DNA from: Candidatus Roseilinea sp. NK_OTU-006
Lineage (GTDB): Bacteria; Chloroflexota; Anaerolineae; J036; Brachytrichaceae
Assembly: GCF_012931985.1 (NCBI RefSeq)
Contig: NZ_JAAFGM010000018.1
Location: forward strand, 1 to 63,510
Reading direction: 5' to 3'
DNA length: 63,510 bases
The notes under the pieces are model-generated. The model was not told the DNA's origin and ran no database searches. It worked only from the letters and a program-made list of their open reading frames with translations. Positions 1 through 11,023 of this stretch are shown piece after piece; position 1 is the stretch's first letter; every line of letters starts with the position of its first letter. Made by a program: the position numbers and the translations under genes.

Positions 1-27
1 CTTGGGGACATCAGGTTGATAAGCCAT
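1..27 (-). CDS. N-terminus of next cas operon gene (truncated by window edge)
   Basis: Only nine codons (MAYQPDVPK) lie in the window. The ATG at 25-27 is preceded by a strong AAGGAGGG ribosome binding site six bases upstream, and the preceding cas10-like gene ends only 11 bases before it, so this is the next gene of the same operon. By context it should be another type III effector subunit such as a Cmr3/Cmr4-like RAMP protein. Nine residues do not allow a family assignment. Confidence 0.6.
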
Positions 28-38
28 GTCGGCCCTCC

Positions 39-2565
39 TTAGTGAACTTTTTGTTTGAGAATGTGCTGGTAGAGTTCCAGACAGCGGAAGAATCGTCCGT
101 TCTGGACATCTTCCGGCCTGACCACGTTAGGCAGCAGGCCGGCTTCTTTGAGGGTCGTTCGGACCAGGCGGTCAAATTCCTGGCCGCTTCCCCAGGAGGC
201 TTGCTTCGTCTCCAGCAAGGCCGATACAGCGTGCAGGCCGGTGTCGGTGATGCCGCTTTGTTTCAAATCAGCCCACATCTTGATCAGGTGCGGCAGTTCG
301 TCCAGCAACATCATGTCTGCTTGTGAGTCAAAGCGGAAGCGCTGGGCGGTGCTTTCCAGAAAAATGTAGGCGAAGCGCGAGGGGGTGACGAGGATAGTAT
401 CCTCTTCACGCAGATCGTTGGCATGGACCAGCCAGCGCCCATTGTGTTGAAAGCGTAACGGACGAGCAGTAGGGTTCCCCTGAAAGAAGAAATAGGGATA
501 CCAGAGATCGTCGGTGTGCTTGTCACCCATTCTGACTGGAACCTCATAGACGATACGCGCCTGATCTTTGGCGAGGCGCAGGTGTCGGGTCAGCTTATCT
601 TCCGAGGGGCAACTGCATTCTACCTGCCATGTTTCCTCTTTGAACTCTACCTGCTCCAGCATCCGCCGCGCCGTATCCATCACCGCCATCAGCGGCATCT
701 TGCGCGGGAAGAAGACGATGCCCAGAAAGAGCGGCAGGCGGTTTTGCACTTTGCCGAATTGCGTTTCGTACTCACCGCGAATTTTATTGGTGATCTCCAC
801 AGCATCGGCGGCGGGGACGAGGGCGAGGAACTGATCGGGCGAGGCGAGCAAGGTCAAAGTCGGGTGGTAGCAGAGATAATCTGCCGACGGCTTCTTCACA
901 TCTTTCACCTGATAAGTTGCTAGCCTTTTCTGTCTCTGGTCCTCCCAGGTAATGTGCAATTGGCCTACACTGGGCTGCTCCGGCACAAACGAAACGGTGA
1001 GCAATGCGCCGTTCAAGCGCCAAACGCTGATCGGCTGCCCATTGAGCGTGCCATCGCAGACAACGCCTTGATGTGGTAGATCCGTTTCTTGCACTTCCAA
1101 CAGCCAGCGCTCCCGGCCTGGCAAAGCGTCCAGGATAGATTGAACCGTCTCCGTCCAGAATCTCTGGCAGGTTTCCCAGACGCGGCGCAGGCGGGCCGGG
1201 GAGGGGTTCTTGGGCGTGAAGGTGTTGTTTTGCGGGTCGGCCTTGACCAACAAGGTCTGCACCAGGTCGCCGGAGAGCCAGTCGTCCAGGCCGAACTTGC
1301 CGATGAGGAGCGCGACGCGGCTGTTGGCGTCAGCGAGTTCGTCCATCCAGATGGTGCGATGGGGGTCTTTCTCCCAAGCCGCAATGCGCGAGCCGCGACG
1401 CTTTTCGCAGTGCGCGCAGGTGTCTTTGCTTTCCTGTTTGGGGCGCAGACGGCAGACGGGGCAGAGTTCCCAGTTTCCTTCCTTACCCTTCCACAACGAC
1501 TCGATAGCCGACACGTCCACAGACGCAACAATTGGGATGGTCAGCATTTTCTTGACATTAGGCAACCTGTCGTTGGTTGCATTTGGCCAATTTGGATCTT
1601 GCCCCCACCAGGGATTCTGCTCCAAAGTTACCTCAGGTAATAGTTCGCCATTCATTGTTTGGCTAAAGGCCCGCACGATTTCGGCGCGAAGAGTCACCCC
1701 TTGTCCATCACTTGCATCAAGCAGGTCAGGTACATCAGGCACGATAAAAACGCTGCCATTCTCATCCCGATATACTTCGCTCCCCAACGGATAGGTGACT
1801 TCAAGTAAATCACGCACAGTATCAAGTGCCCCGACGAGTAACTGTTGGCGAGCCAGCAGATCTGGAATACGCGCAACATTAGAAATGTAAGCCAGACCAT
1901 CCACTCGAATGCTGAGCAAGCGCCATTGTAAACTTTGGGGCGCGGGCGTTGTGCCTGTCAACAATGCTCCGGCAAGCGCCGCCTTATACAGTGCGCCTAC
2001 GAAGGCACCCCAGCTCCATAAATCCACTTCGTTGATGGGACGTCGGCTGTCTGCGACCGTTTGAGAAAATAATGAACTGATTTGCTCCCTTAAATGCTGT
2101 CTTTTTTGAGCAACCTGAGTTAAATCGTTCCAGGGCAAGCTCCACAGATTTTGAGTCAGGTTCGTGCCAACTGGTTGCTCAAAACCAAAGGGGGAACTCA
2201 TTCGTGTACCAGGATAAGTTTGCTTACCGTCAACGGGTTCTTGCTTGTCAAAGTGCGACGTATTGTGGCAGCGAGAGAGAAACTGTCCCAACGTGGATTG
2301 ATTCCACTTTCGGTCATCAAGTAAATCTATCACACTGCACGAATTTTGTTGATTTTGTTGAATTGATTGCAGTGCCGGAGAGATGCTCTGTAGGTTCGGT
2401 TGCTTGTTTGCCAGTTCGGTTCGCTGCAACGCTTGAGTATTACTGCCCGGGGCTTGCGTTTGCAAATGCTCTTCTGAACACTTGCGGTAATCGTGCAGCC
2501 AGCCAATGGCTTCCGCCAGCAGCAGGGCGTCGCGGTTGTTGGCGAGAGGTTGAAGAGAGGGCACG

Positions 2566-2573
<8 letters not shown>
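39..2573 (-). CDS. cas10: Divergent Cas10 (Csx11-like) large subunit of a type III CRISPR effector
   Basis: Large subunit of a type III RNA-targeting CRISPR complex, 844 residues. An His-Asp pair (H27-D28 in GWLHDYRK) marks the N-terminal HD nuclease region. A four-cysteine zinc finger lies at C371, C374, C386 and C389, as in Cas10 proteins. At the place of the cyclase GGDD motif the sequence reads SPDQ (about 578-581, in LLASPDQFLALVP), so cyclic oligoadenylate synthesis is probably lost. This combination fits the Csx11-type Cas10 of subtype III-C better than Cmr2 of III-B. The start at 2573 is chosen because AAGGAGG lies just upstream; an in-frame ATG at 2612 has no such site. It overlaps the upstream RAMP gene by 8 bases. 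Subtype assignment is inference. Confidence 0.82.
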
Positions 2574-4798
<2,225 letters not shown>

Positions 4799-4960
4799 TT
4801 ATGCCAACATGCCCGTCGTTCCAAAAATCCCGCCGATCTGTCAAGTTATTGTAGATCGCGCAGTTGCTTTTTACATCTCAGGCGCCGGAGGTGAATTGCG
4901 ATCCAGGCGGACAATACCCCCGTCATCTGAAGCGGTCTAATCCTGCTCGCCCTTGGCACG

Positions 4961-6547
4961 CTACGCCACGAGCAACGCGTATTCCATCGAGTCGGCCAAC
5001 GCCTGCCATGAGGCATCTACGATGTTGGACGAGCAGCCGACCGTCGTCCAGGTGCGGTGGCCGTTGGTCGAGTCAATCGTCACGCGCGTGGTGGCGCCGG
5101 TCGCTTTGTCGCTGTCAATGATGCGCACCTTGTAGTCCACCAGGCGCATCTTTTTCAGCTTGGGGTAGTGCGGCAACAGCGCCTTGCGCGTGGCCAGGTC
5201 GAGCGCGTTCACCGGCCCGTCGCCCTCCGCAGCGGTATGGGTGATCTCGTCGTCCACCTTGATCTTGACGGTCGCCTCGGCCAGCACGCCGCGCCCGTCG
5301 CGATGCTCGACGACCACCATGTAATCCAGCAGTTCGAATAACTTGACGTAGCCGGGCTGCGCGCGGCGCAGCATCAATTCCACGCTGGCGTCGGCGCCCT
5401 CGAAGAAGAAGCCGCGGTTCTCCATCTCCTTGATGCGCTGCAACACCTGCTTGACCTCGACGCCGTCGGGGTTGAGGCCGAACTCTCTGGCTTTGTAGGC
5501 GATGTTGCCCCGGCCGCTCAGCTCGCTCACCAACACGCGCTTCTGGTTGCCCACGCGCGCCGGGTCAACGTGTTGGTAGCTCTCTTCCACCTTGAGGATG
5601 GCGGCGACGTGGATGCCGCCTTTGTGCGCGAAGGCCGCCTGCCCGACGTAGGGATGGCGGATGTCGAGGGTGAGGTTGGCGATCTCGAAGACGTAGCGCG
5701 CCAGTTCGGTGAGCCCTCGCAGTTGCTCGTCGCTCACGCAGTCGTCGTTCATCTTCAGCTTCAAGTTGGCCAGCGTGGTCACCAGGTCGCAGTTGCCCAC
5801 CCGCTCGCCGATGCCGTTGATGGTGCCCTGCACCTGCACGCAGCCGGCGCGCACCGCCGCCAGCGCGTTGGCCACGGCCACGCCGGCGTCGTTGTGGGTG
5901 TGAATCCCAAACTTCACCTCCGACGCCCGACTCCCGACTTGACGTTCGCCTCGCTGCAACTCGCCGATCGTGAACCGCGTGATCTCCTCGACCTCCCAGG
6001 GCATACTGCCGCCGTTGGTGTCGCACAACACCAGCCAGTCGGCGCCGGCGTCGCGCGCGGCGCGCAGCGTGGCCAGCGCGTAGTCCTTGTCCAGCTTAAA
6101 GCCGTCGAAGAAATGCTCGGCGTCGTGCACCACCTCTCGACCGCGCGCCTTGAAGAAGGCCACGCTGTCGCCGATCATCTTCAGATTCTCCTCCAGCGTC
6201 GTCTCCAGCACGTGCGTCACGTGCAAGGGGCTGGTCTTGGCGACCAGCGTGACCACCGGCGTGCCGGCGTCGAGCAACGCGCGAATCTGCGGGTCTTGCT
6301 CGACGTTGGTGTTGGCCTTGCGCGTGCTGCCAAAGGCGGCCAGCCGCGCATGTTTGAAGTCCAGCGTCTTCGCCCGCGCGAAGAACTCGGCGTCCTTCGG
6401 GTTGCTGCCGGGCCAGCCGCCCTCAATGTAGTGCATGCCAAATGCGTCCAGCCGCTGCGCGATGCGCAGCTTATCCTCGACGGATAAGTTGACGCCCTCG
6501 CCCTGTGTGCCATCTCGCAGCGTCGTGTCGTAAAGCATCGTCGTCAT
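4961..6547 (-). CDS. cimA: (R)-citramalate synthase
   Basis: Condenses pyruvate and acetyl-CoA to citramalate, the entry to the threonine-independent route to 2-oxobutanoate and isoleucine. The 528-residue protein begins LYDTTLRDGTQGEGVNLS, carries the HTHND metal-binding motif and the NGIGERVGNCDL segment of the HMGL-like barrel, and has a C-terminal LeuA-dimer regulatory domain. The IEGGWPGSNPKD motif is typical of the CimA/TIGR00977 group and distinguishes it from LeuA. Before HTHND the loop contains ERQVGSRASEV, encoded by a GTCGGGAGTCGGG repeat and apparently an insertion. LeuC and LeuD encoded nearby would carry citramalate onward. Expression is probably controlled by the isoleucine-rich leader just upstream. 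Confidence 0.93.
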   Translation of the reverse strand: MTTMLYDTTLRDGTQGEGVNLSVEDKLRIAQRLDAFGMHYIEGGWPGSNPKDAEFFARAKTLDFKHARLAAFGSTRKANTNVEQDPQIRALLDAGTPVVTLVAKTSPLHVTHVLETTLEENLKMIGDSVAFFKARGREVVHDAEHFFDGFKLDKDYALATLRAARDAGADWLVLCDTNGGSMPWEVEEITRFTIGELQRGERQVGSRASEVKFGIHTHNDAGVAVANALAAVRAGCVQVQGTINGIGERVGNCDLVTTLANLKLKMNDDCVSDEQLRGLTELARYVFEIANLTLDIRHPYVGQAAFAHKGGIHVAAILKVEESYQHVDPARVGNQKRVLVSELSGRGNIAYKAREFGLNPDGVEVKQVLQRIKEMENRGFFFEGADASVELMLRRAQPGYVKLFELLDYMVVVEHRDGRGVLAEATVKIKVDDEITHTAAEGDGPVNALDLATRKALLPHYPKLKKMRLVDYKVRIIDSDKATGATTRVTIDSTNGHRTWTTVGCSSNIVDASWQALADSMEYALLVA

Positions 6548-6602
6548 CAGAATCAGCCTCGCTCGTTCATTCGATTTCTGCGTGGTCGCAAATCGAAATG
6601 AA

Positions 6603-6631
6603 CAGAGCCTTCCGGGTTGCGGAAGGCTCTG
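6603..6631 (-). terminator. Attenuator hairpin of cimA leader
   Basis: A perfect 12-bp stem (arms 6603-6614 and 6620-6631, loop of 5) lies between the leader peptide and cimA. In the minus-strand transcript it is followed by TTCATTTCGATTT, a moderately U-rich tract. Position and strength suit a transcription attenuator that cimA transcription must pass. A second imperfect inverted repeat (TTCGATTTGCG / CGCAGAAATCGAA) follows before the gene. Confidence 0.75.
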
Positions 6632-6661
6632 TGATTTGCCTGCTCACGATCACTGGCGCGA

Positions 6662-6760
6662 TCAGCTCGCCTGCCCCGACCCGTGCCCACGATTCGCGCT
6701 CCGAATAATCGAAACGCGAATCGAAATAATAGCGATAGTCTGCAGAGCGATCGCGCGCAT
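6662..6760 (-). CDS. Isoleucine-rich leader peptide of cimA
   Basis: A 32-codon open frame beginning MRAIALQTIAIISIRVSIIR. Seven of the first 19 codons are isoleucine (positions 4, 9, 11, 12, 14, 18, 19). It ends 31 bases before the attenuator hairpin in front of cimA, whose product starts isoleucine synthesis. The arrangement matches classical ribosome-mediated attenuation: ribosome stalling at Ile codons under shortage would prevent the terminator from forming. There is no strong Shine-Dalgarno; a TTGACA/TAGACT promoter places the start about 13 bases after the -10 box, so the message may be nearly leaderless. Function is inferred from composition and position. Confidence 0.78.
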   Translation of the reverse strand: MRAIALQTIAIISIRVSIIRSANRGHGSGQAS

Positions 6761-6773
6761 TGTTCTGCTAAAA

Positions 6774-6801
6774 AGTCTACCCCTTCAGAGGCAGTTGTCA
6801 A
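6774..6801 (-). promoter_or_regulatory. Promoter of cimA leader
   Basis: On the minus strand TTGACA (6796-6801) and TAGACT (6774-6779) are separated by 16 bases, a near-consensus sigma-70-type promoter. The leader ATG lies 13 bases beyond the -10 box. Confidence 0.65.
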
Positions 6802-6948
6802 CCCCGTTCAAGCCTGCTTCTCCGTCCTGGCTCTCTGCTTCTCGGATATGCGTTCGCCGGCGCGGGCGCCGACCGACAGCAGCAACACCCCTGGGCAGGC
6901 GCGGCCTGCCTTCCAACCGCACGAAACAGCCAAACGTTCTGGCCTGTC

Positions 6949-7047
6949 CTAGACAGCCTGGAAGGCTGTCCCACAGATGATGCCGACCAGCAACAGGATC
7001 GCGCCCGACGAACTGAGCAGCAGGCCGAAGAGTCGCAGGAAGACCAC
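6949..7047 (-). CDS. Possible small single-span membrane protein
   Basis: A 32-codon frame starting with GTG, ten bases after a GGAGG site, and reading LRLFGLLLSSSGAILLLVGI in its core, which is hydrophobic enough for one membrane helix. Third codon positions are strongly G/C, like the neighbouring real genes. It lies 18 bases after the nucleotidyltransferase gene, in the same frame as that gene's TGA. A 7-bp hairpin (6952-6958 / 6964-6970) overlaps its end. It could be a small membrane protein ending the leu operon; a leader-peptide role is less likely because it has its own downstream gap before the cimA promoter. Confidence 0.4.
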   Translation of the reverse strand: MVFLRLFGLLLSSSGAILLLVGIICGTAFQAV

Positions 7048-7065
7048 GCCGATCCGTCCTCCGTG

Positions 7066-7626
7066 TCAGTCGTCCTTTGCGCCGTCCGCAGCGAGCATCG
7101 CCTCCAGCGCGGCGAAGTTGCGCCGGAAGCGTTCCGGGTTGCGCTTCAGGCTCTCGCGCTCCACGCGGGGCAGGATGTTATTGAAGGCTTGGCGAAGCAT
7201 GTCCATCTCGATCTGGCCGGATTGCAGCAGCGCCAGCACGTCCTGGAAGTCGCCTTCGCGCCCGCGTTCGATCTTGCTGAGCGCCGTGCTGTAGAGGTCG
7301 AAGTGAAAAACGTCCACCTGGCCGAAGCGGCCGACGTGCTTGGCGCGCTCCTTCCAGCCCGCCGGCAACGGGATAAAGTCGCCGGGCGAGGCTTGCTCGA
7401 CGTTGATCTGCAGTTCCTCTTTCAGTCGGCGCACCACCTGGGCAAACTCGGCCTCATGTTCGTCGTCCACTTCGTAATGGATGTCAATATCGAGCGATTG
7501 ATCGCGCAGCCCTTCATACACCAACGTCGTGCCGCCGACGAGATATACCCGCGCCGGGTGGCGAAACTCGATGCCGAGCTTCACCAAGAAGTAGTGCACG
7601 CGCAAGCGGTCTATTGGCGGGCGCAT
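7066..7626 (-). CDS. Nucleotidyltransferase-fold protein (DUF6036/AbiEii-like)
   Basis: A 186-residue protein with the nucleotidyltransferase core YLVGGTTLVYEGLRDQSLDIDIHY, showing the GG pair and a DID metal-binding motif. Proteins of this type occur as stand-alone nucleotidyltransferases or as halves of toxin-antitoxin-like pairs. The start at 7626 is chosen because the preceding gene ends TAA-C-ATG, giving a one-base gap and translational coupling; a start 24 bases further up is possible but would overlap. The tight pairing with the upstream hypothetical gene suggests the two act together. Substrate is unknown. Confidence 0.65.
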   Translation of the reverse strand: MRPPIDRLRVHYFLVKLGIEFRHPARVYLVGGTTLVYEGLRDQSLDIDIHYEVDDEHEAEFAQVVRRLKEELQINVEQASPGDFIPLPAGWKERAKHVGRFGQVDVFHFDLYSTALSKIERGREGDFQDVLALLQSGQIEMDMLRQAFNNILPRVERESLKRNPERFRRNFAALEAMLAADGAKDD

Positions 7627-7627
7627 G

Positions 7628-8245
7628 TTACCGAGGGGTGTTGCTCCCAACTCCCGACTCCCGATGCGCAGGAGCGGTATGGGGAGTCGGCAGCGAGAAG
7701 TCGGGCGTCGCGCACGGCTGCTCGCACAGCAGATCCACCACCTGCTCGTAGGACGACCAGTCGTTATAAGCGCTGCGCTCGGTGAGGGCGCGCAAGCCCA
7801 GCTCGCCGAACATCGCGTCGGCCGGCGGCAGCCCCATCTCGCGCGCGAAGCGTTCCTGAATCAACGGCGTCTCGCCGAAGTGCATCCTGAGCCGCGTGCG
7901 CCACATGCGCTGCAAATACATCGCGGCGAGGTACTGCTTCCGGATTTCGGCGCGCGCTGCGTCGTCGAGCGCGAACGACGCTTGACCCTGGACGAGGGCG
8001 GCGGCGCGCTCGGCCAGCGCGGGATGCGCCAGCAACAGAGCGGCCAGCGCGAAGCGCAGGCGCGCATCCGGGGATGCCGCCAAGCCGGCGATCAGCTCAT
8101 CGTCGTCCAGCGGGCGCTCATCGCCGCGCGGCGTGGGCGCAAGATAACACAGGCCGCGCGCATGCAAGGCGGCGACCAGCTCCTCGCGGCTGGCGGGGGG
8201 AGGCGTCATCGCGTTCATGTCGTCATCGCCGGCGCGATTATCCAC
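7628..8245 (-). CDS. Hypothetical protein paired with nucleotidyltransferase
   Basis: A 205-residue, mostly helical, Ala/Leu/Arg-rich protein that I do not recognise. It contains EIRKQYLAAMYLQRMWRTRL followed by RMHFGETPLIQERFAREMGLP, and the segment SAYNDWSSYEQVVDLL near the C-terminus. The last about 18 residues are encoded by a GTCGGGAGTTGGGAG low-complexity repeat and are probably not part of the fold. It lies 33 bases after leuD and one base before the nucleotidyltransferase gene. It may be the partner or regulator of that protein; no catalytic motif is convincing. Confidence 0.6.
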   Translation of the reverse strand: MDNRAGDDDMNAMTPPPASREELVAALHARGLCYLAPTPRGDERPLDDDELIAGLAASPDARLRFALAALLLAHPALAERAAALVQGQASFALDDAARAEIRKQYLAAMYLQRMWRTRLRMHFGETPLIQERFAREMGLPPADAMFGELGLRALTERSAYNDWSSYEQVVDLLCEQPCATPDFSLPTPHTAPAHRESGVGSNTPR

Positions 8246-8278
8246 CCAATGCCGCGCAGGTGATCGCTTGCGCAGCGT

Positions 8279-8869
8279 TCACTTGTGATGCGCCGCCTCG
8301 AAAGCCAGGATTTGGTCGGTCATGCGCAACACGTAGCCGATCTCGTCCACGCCGTTCAGCAGGCACGCCTTGCTGAAGGCATCAATCGGGAAGCCGACGG
8401 CGCGCCCATCGGGCAGGGTGAGCGTTTGCGCCGCCAGGTCAATCGTCACCTCGAAATCGGGGGCTTCTTCGCACAGGCTGAAGAGCTGTTGGTGGGTGGG
8501 CTTGTCCACGATCACCGGCAGCAGACGATTCTTCAGCGCGTTGTTGCGGAAGATGTCGGCGAACGAAGTGCTGATCACCGCGCGGAAGCCGTAGCCGGTC
8601 AACGCCCAGGGCGCATGCTCGCGCGACGAGCCGCATCCGAAGTTGTCGCCGACCAGCAGCACCTGGCGGCCCTTCATCTCCGGGCGGTTCAGCACGAAGT
8701 CGGGTTTGGGGTTCCCCTCGGCGTCGTAGCGCCAGTCGGCGAACAGGTTGTCGCCCAGGCCGGCCTTGTCGGTCACCTTCAGGAAGCGCGCGGGGATGAT
8801 CTGGTCGGTGTCCACGTTGTCCACCGGCAGCGGAACGATCTTGCTGGTGAGCGTTGTGAAGCAGGTCAT
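8279..8869 (-). CDS. leuD: 3-isopropylmalate dehydratase small subunit
   Basis: The small (swivel-domain) subunit of isopropylmalate isomerase, 196 residues as usual. Diagnostic segments are [13 protein letters not shown] near the N-terminus, [17 protein letters not shown] and [17 protein letters not shown]. With LeuC it isomerises 2-isopropylmalate in leucine synthesis; in an organism with CimA the same complex normally also converts citramalate to 3-methylmalate. It follows leuC by 36 bases in the ilv-leu operon. No obvious ribosome binding site precedes the ATG. Confidence 0.95.
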   Translation of the reverse strand: MTCFTTLTSKIVPLPVDNVDTDQIIPARFLKVTDKAGLGDNLFADWRYDAEGNPKPDFVLNRPEMKGRQVLLVGDNFGCGSSREHAPWALTGYGFRAVISTSFADIFRNNALKNRLLPVIVDKPTHQQLFSLCEEAPDFEVTIDLAAQTLTLPDGRAVGFPIDAFSKACLLNGVDEIGYVLRMTDQILAFEAAHHK

Positions 8870-8905
8870 AGTTGCCGATAGCGGGGTACTCGTTGCGCGG
8901 AGCGA

Positions 8906-10324
8906 CTACTGCAACAGCGTCCGCGCGTCGGTGATGACGCCGGTGATGGCGCTGGCAGCGGCGGTCAGCGGCGAGGCCAGGAAGGTGCGCCCGCCTTTGC
9001 CCTGGCGGCCCTCGAAGTTGCGATTGCTGGTGCTGATGGCGTACTGGCCGGGTTCGAGTTGGTCGCCGTTCATGGCGATGCACATGCTGCAGCCTGGCTC
9101 GCGCCACTCCGCGCCGGCGGCCAGGAAGATCTCGTGGAGTCCTTCGCGCTCGGCTTGCCGCTTCACCTGAGCGCTGCCGGGCACCACCATGACGCGCAAG
9201 CCTTCCTTCACCTTGCGCCCCTTCAACAAGCGGGCCGCTTCGCGCAGGTCGCTGATGCGCGAGTTGGTGCAACTGCCGATGAACACCACGTCCACCGGGT
9301 GGCCCAGCAATGGCTGGTTGGGCCGCAGGCCCATGTAGGCCAGCGCCTTCTGCAGCGCCGCTTTGTGCGCCGGATCGCCGACCTGGTCGGGGTCGGGCAC
9401 GCGGCCGGTGATCGGCATCCCCATACCGGGGTTGGTGCCGTAGGTGATCATCGGCTCGAGCGCGCCGGCGTCGAGCGAGATCTCGGCGTCGTAGCGGGCG
9501 CCCTCGTCCGTGGGGAGGGTGCGCCAGTAGGCCAGCGCGCGATCCCAATCTGCGCCCTTCGGGGCAAACTCGCGACCGGCCATCCACTCAAAGGTGGTGT
9601 CGTCGGGGGCGATCATGCCGGCGCGGCTGCCCCCTTCGATGCTCATATTGCAGATGGTCATCCGTTCTTCCATCGAGAGCCGGCGGATGGCCTCGCCGGT
9701 GTATTCGAACACATAGCCGGTGCCTGCGCCCACGCCATACTTGGCGATGAGGCCCAGGATGATGTCCTTGGCCGTGACGCCGGGCTTGAGCGCGCCGTCA
9801 ATGCGCACGTTCATCGTCTTGGGCTTGCGCTGCAACAGGCACTGGGTGGCCAGCACCATCTCCACCTCGCTGGTGCCGATGCCAAAGCCGAGCGCGCCGA
9901 AGGCGCCGTGGGTCGCGGTATGGCTATCGCCGCACACGATGGTCATGCCCGGCTGGGTCAGCCCCAGCTCCGGGCCGATCACGTGCACGATGCCTTGCTT
10001 GTCGGCGCCGGTCTTGATGCCGTAGAGCGTAATGCCGTTCTCGGCAGCGTTGCGCTCCATCATCTCGATCTGCTTGCGCGCCATCTCGTCCACAATCGGC
10101 AGGCGGCGGTCGTGCGTGGGGATGCCGTGATCGAGCGTGGCGAAGGTGCGGTCGGGCCGACGCACCTTCAAGCCGCGGCACCGTAAGCCCTCGAAGGCCT
10201 GCGGCGAGGTCACCTCGTGCACCAGGTGGAGGTCAATGTAGAGGACGGCCGGGCTGTCCGGCTCTTGCGCCACGACGTGCGCATCCCAAATCTTTTCAAA
10301 GAGCGTTCGGGGTCGGTCGTTCAT
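8906..10324 (-). CDS. leuC: 3-isopropylmalate dehydratase large subunit
   Basis: Aconitase-family large subunit, 472 residues, holding the [4Fe-4S] cluster. Cluster and active-site segments are visible: [36 protein letters not shown] and [15 protein letters not shown], so the three cluster cysteines are present, followed by [12 protein letters not shown]. It is the partner of the adjacent leuD. The start is 6 bases after the racemase-like gene, within the same transcript as ilvBNC and leuA. Confidence 0.96.
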   Translation of the reverse strand: MNDRPRTLFEKIWDAHVVAQEPDSPAVLYIDLHLVHEVTSPQAFEGLRCRGLKVRRPDRTFATLDHGIPTHDRRLPIVDEMARKQIEMMERNAAENGITLYGIKTGADKQGIVHVIGPELGLTQPGMTIVCGDSHTATHGAFGALGFGIGTSEVEMVLATQCLLQRKPKTMNVRIDGALKPGVTAKDIILGLIAKYGVGAGTGYVFEYTGEAIRRLSMEERMTICNMSIEGGSRAGMIAPDDTTFEWMAGREFAPKGADWDRALAYWRTLPTDEGARYDAEISLDAGALEPMITYGTNPGMGMPITGRVPDPDQVGDPAHKAALQKALAYMGLRPNQPLLGHPVDVVFIGSCTNSRISDLREAARLLKGRKVKEGLRVMVVPGSAQVKRQAEREGLHEIFLAAGAEWREPGCSMCIAMNGDQLEPGQYAISTSNRNFEGRQGKGGRTFLASPLTAAASAITGVITDARTLLQ

Positions 10325-10330
10325 AGCCGG

Positions 10331-11020
10331 TCAGGATTCTACGCGATTGGATGGTGCTTCAGAAGATAAGGGGTCTGAGAAGCGCGCCCGATACGCGCGC
10401 GCGGCGGCTTCCACCCCCAACCGGGGGCTGCTCAAGACTGGGCAGGGCAGGTCGGCGCACAGCGGCTCGGCGACGGCCATGCTGGCCTGCGCCAGCACGA
10501 TCACGTCGAACCGGTCGCCCGCGCAGGCGTCGGCCAAGGCGGCGGCGATCTCGCGGGCATAGCCGGCTGGGTCGCCGCGCTCGATCAACGGCCACGCCGA
10601 TGAGATGAACAGCGCGCCGGTCTCGACGGCCTTATCGGCTTGCCGTGCGACGTCCTGGATCAGCGCCTGGGTCGGGGCCAACGTGCTCTGCAGGGTGGCC
10701 GCGATGGCGATGCGGCGGCCGAGCGACACAGCGCGCTCGGCCATCGGGCGATCCACGCGCATCACGCGCGCGCCGGATTGCTCGGCCAGCCCGCCGATCG
10801 AAGAGCAGGTGCACAGCACGAAAGACTGCGGGCCGGTGAGCGGGGCGAGAGCGGCGCGCACGCGCGCGATCACCGCCGGCGTCACGGCGCCGGCGGCGCG
10901 CACCTCGCGCAGGATCGCCTCATCCACGACGTGGCGCGCGGGAATGTCCGGCGCAAGCTGCTTGAGCAGCGCGTCGAATAGCGCAACGTTGGACGCGGCG
11001 GTGTGGAAGAGCGTGAGCAT
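10331..11020 (-). CDS. Asp/Glu/hydantoin racemase-like protein
   Basis: A 229-residue protein with two Rossmann-like halves resembling the aspartate/glutamate racemase superfamily. A first cysteine region reads VLCTCSSIGGLAEQ, with the catalytic-type Cys followed by Ser-Ser and Gly. The usual second cysteine region is replaced by VLAQASMAVAEP, so only one of the two racemase cysteines is evident and racemisation is doubtful; a lyase or decarboxylase activity (arylmalonate decarboxylase type) would be compatible. It lies between leuA (3-base gap) and leuC (6-base gap), so it is co-expressed with leucine synthesis. Substrate unknown. Confidence 0.72.
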   Translation of the reverse strand: MLTLFHTAASNVALFDALLKQLAPDIPARHVVDEAILREVRAAGAVTPAVIARVRAALAPLTGPQSFVLCTCSSIGGLAEQSGARVMRVDRPMAERAVSLGRRIAIAATLQSTLAPTQALIQDVARQADKAVETGALFISSAWPLIERGDPAGYAREIAAALADACAGDRFDVIVLAQASMAVAEPLCADLPCPVLSSPRLGVEAAARAYRARFSDPLSSEAPSNRVES

Positions 11021-11023
11021 GCG

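Noticed and set aside
6548..6800. T-box riboswitch upstream of cimA
   Set aside because: No T-box consensus (TGGNACCGCG-like) or specifier stem; the Ile-coding frame with hairpin explains the region better.
7866..7915. RxxxxxH motif in the hypothetical protein suggesting a HEPN RNase partner
   Set aside because: The motif lies in an Arg-rich helix and lacks the usual HEPN context; chance match is likely.
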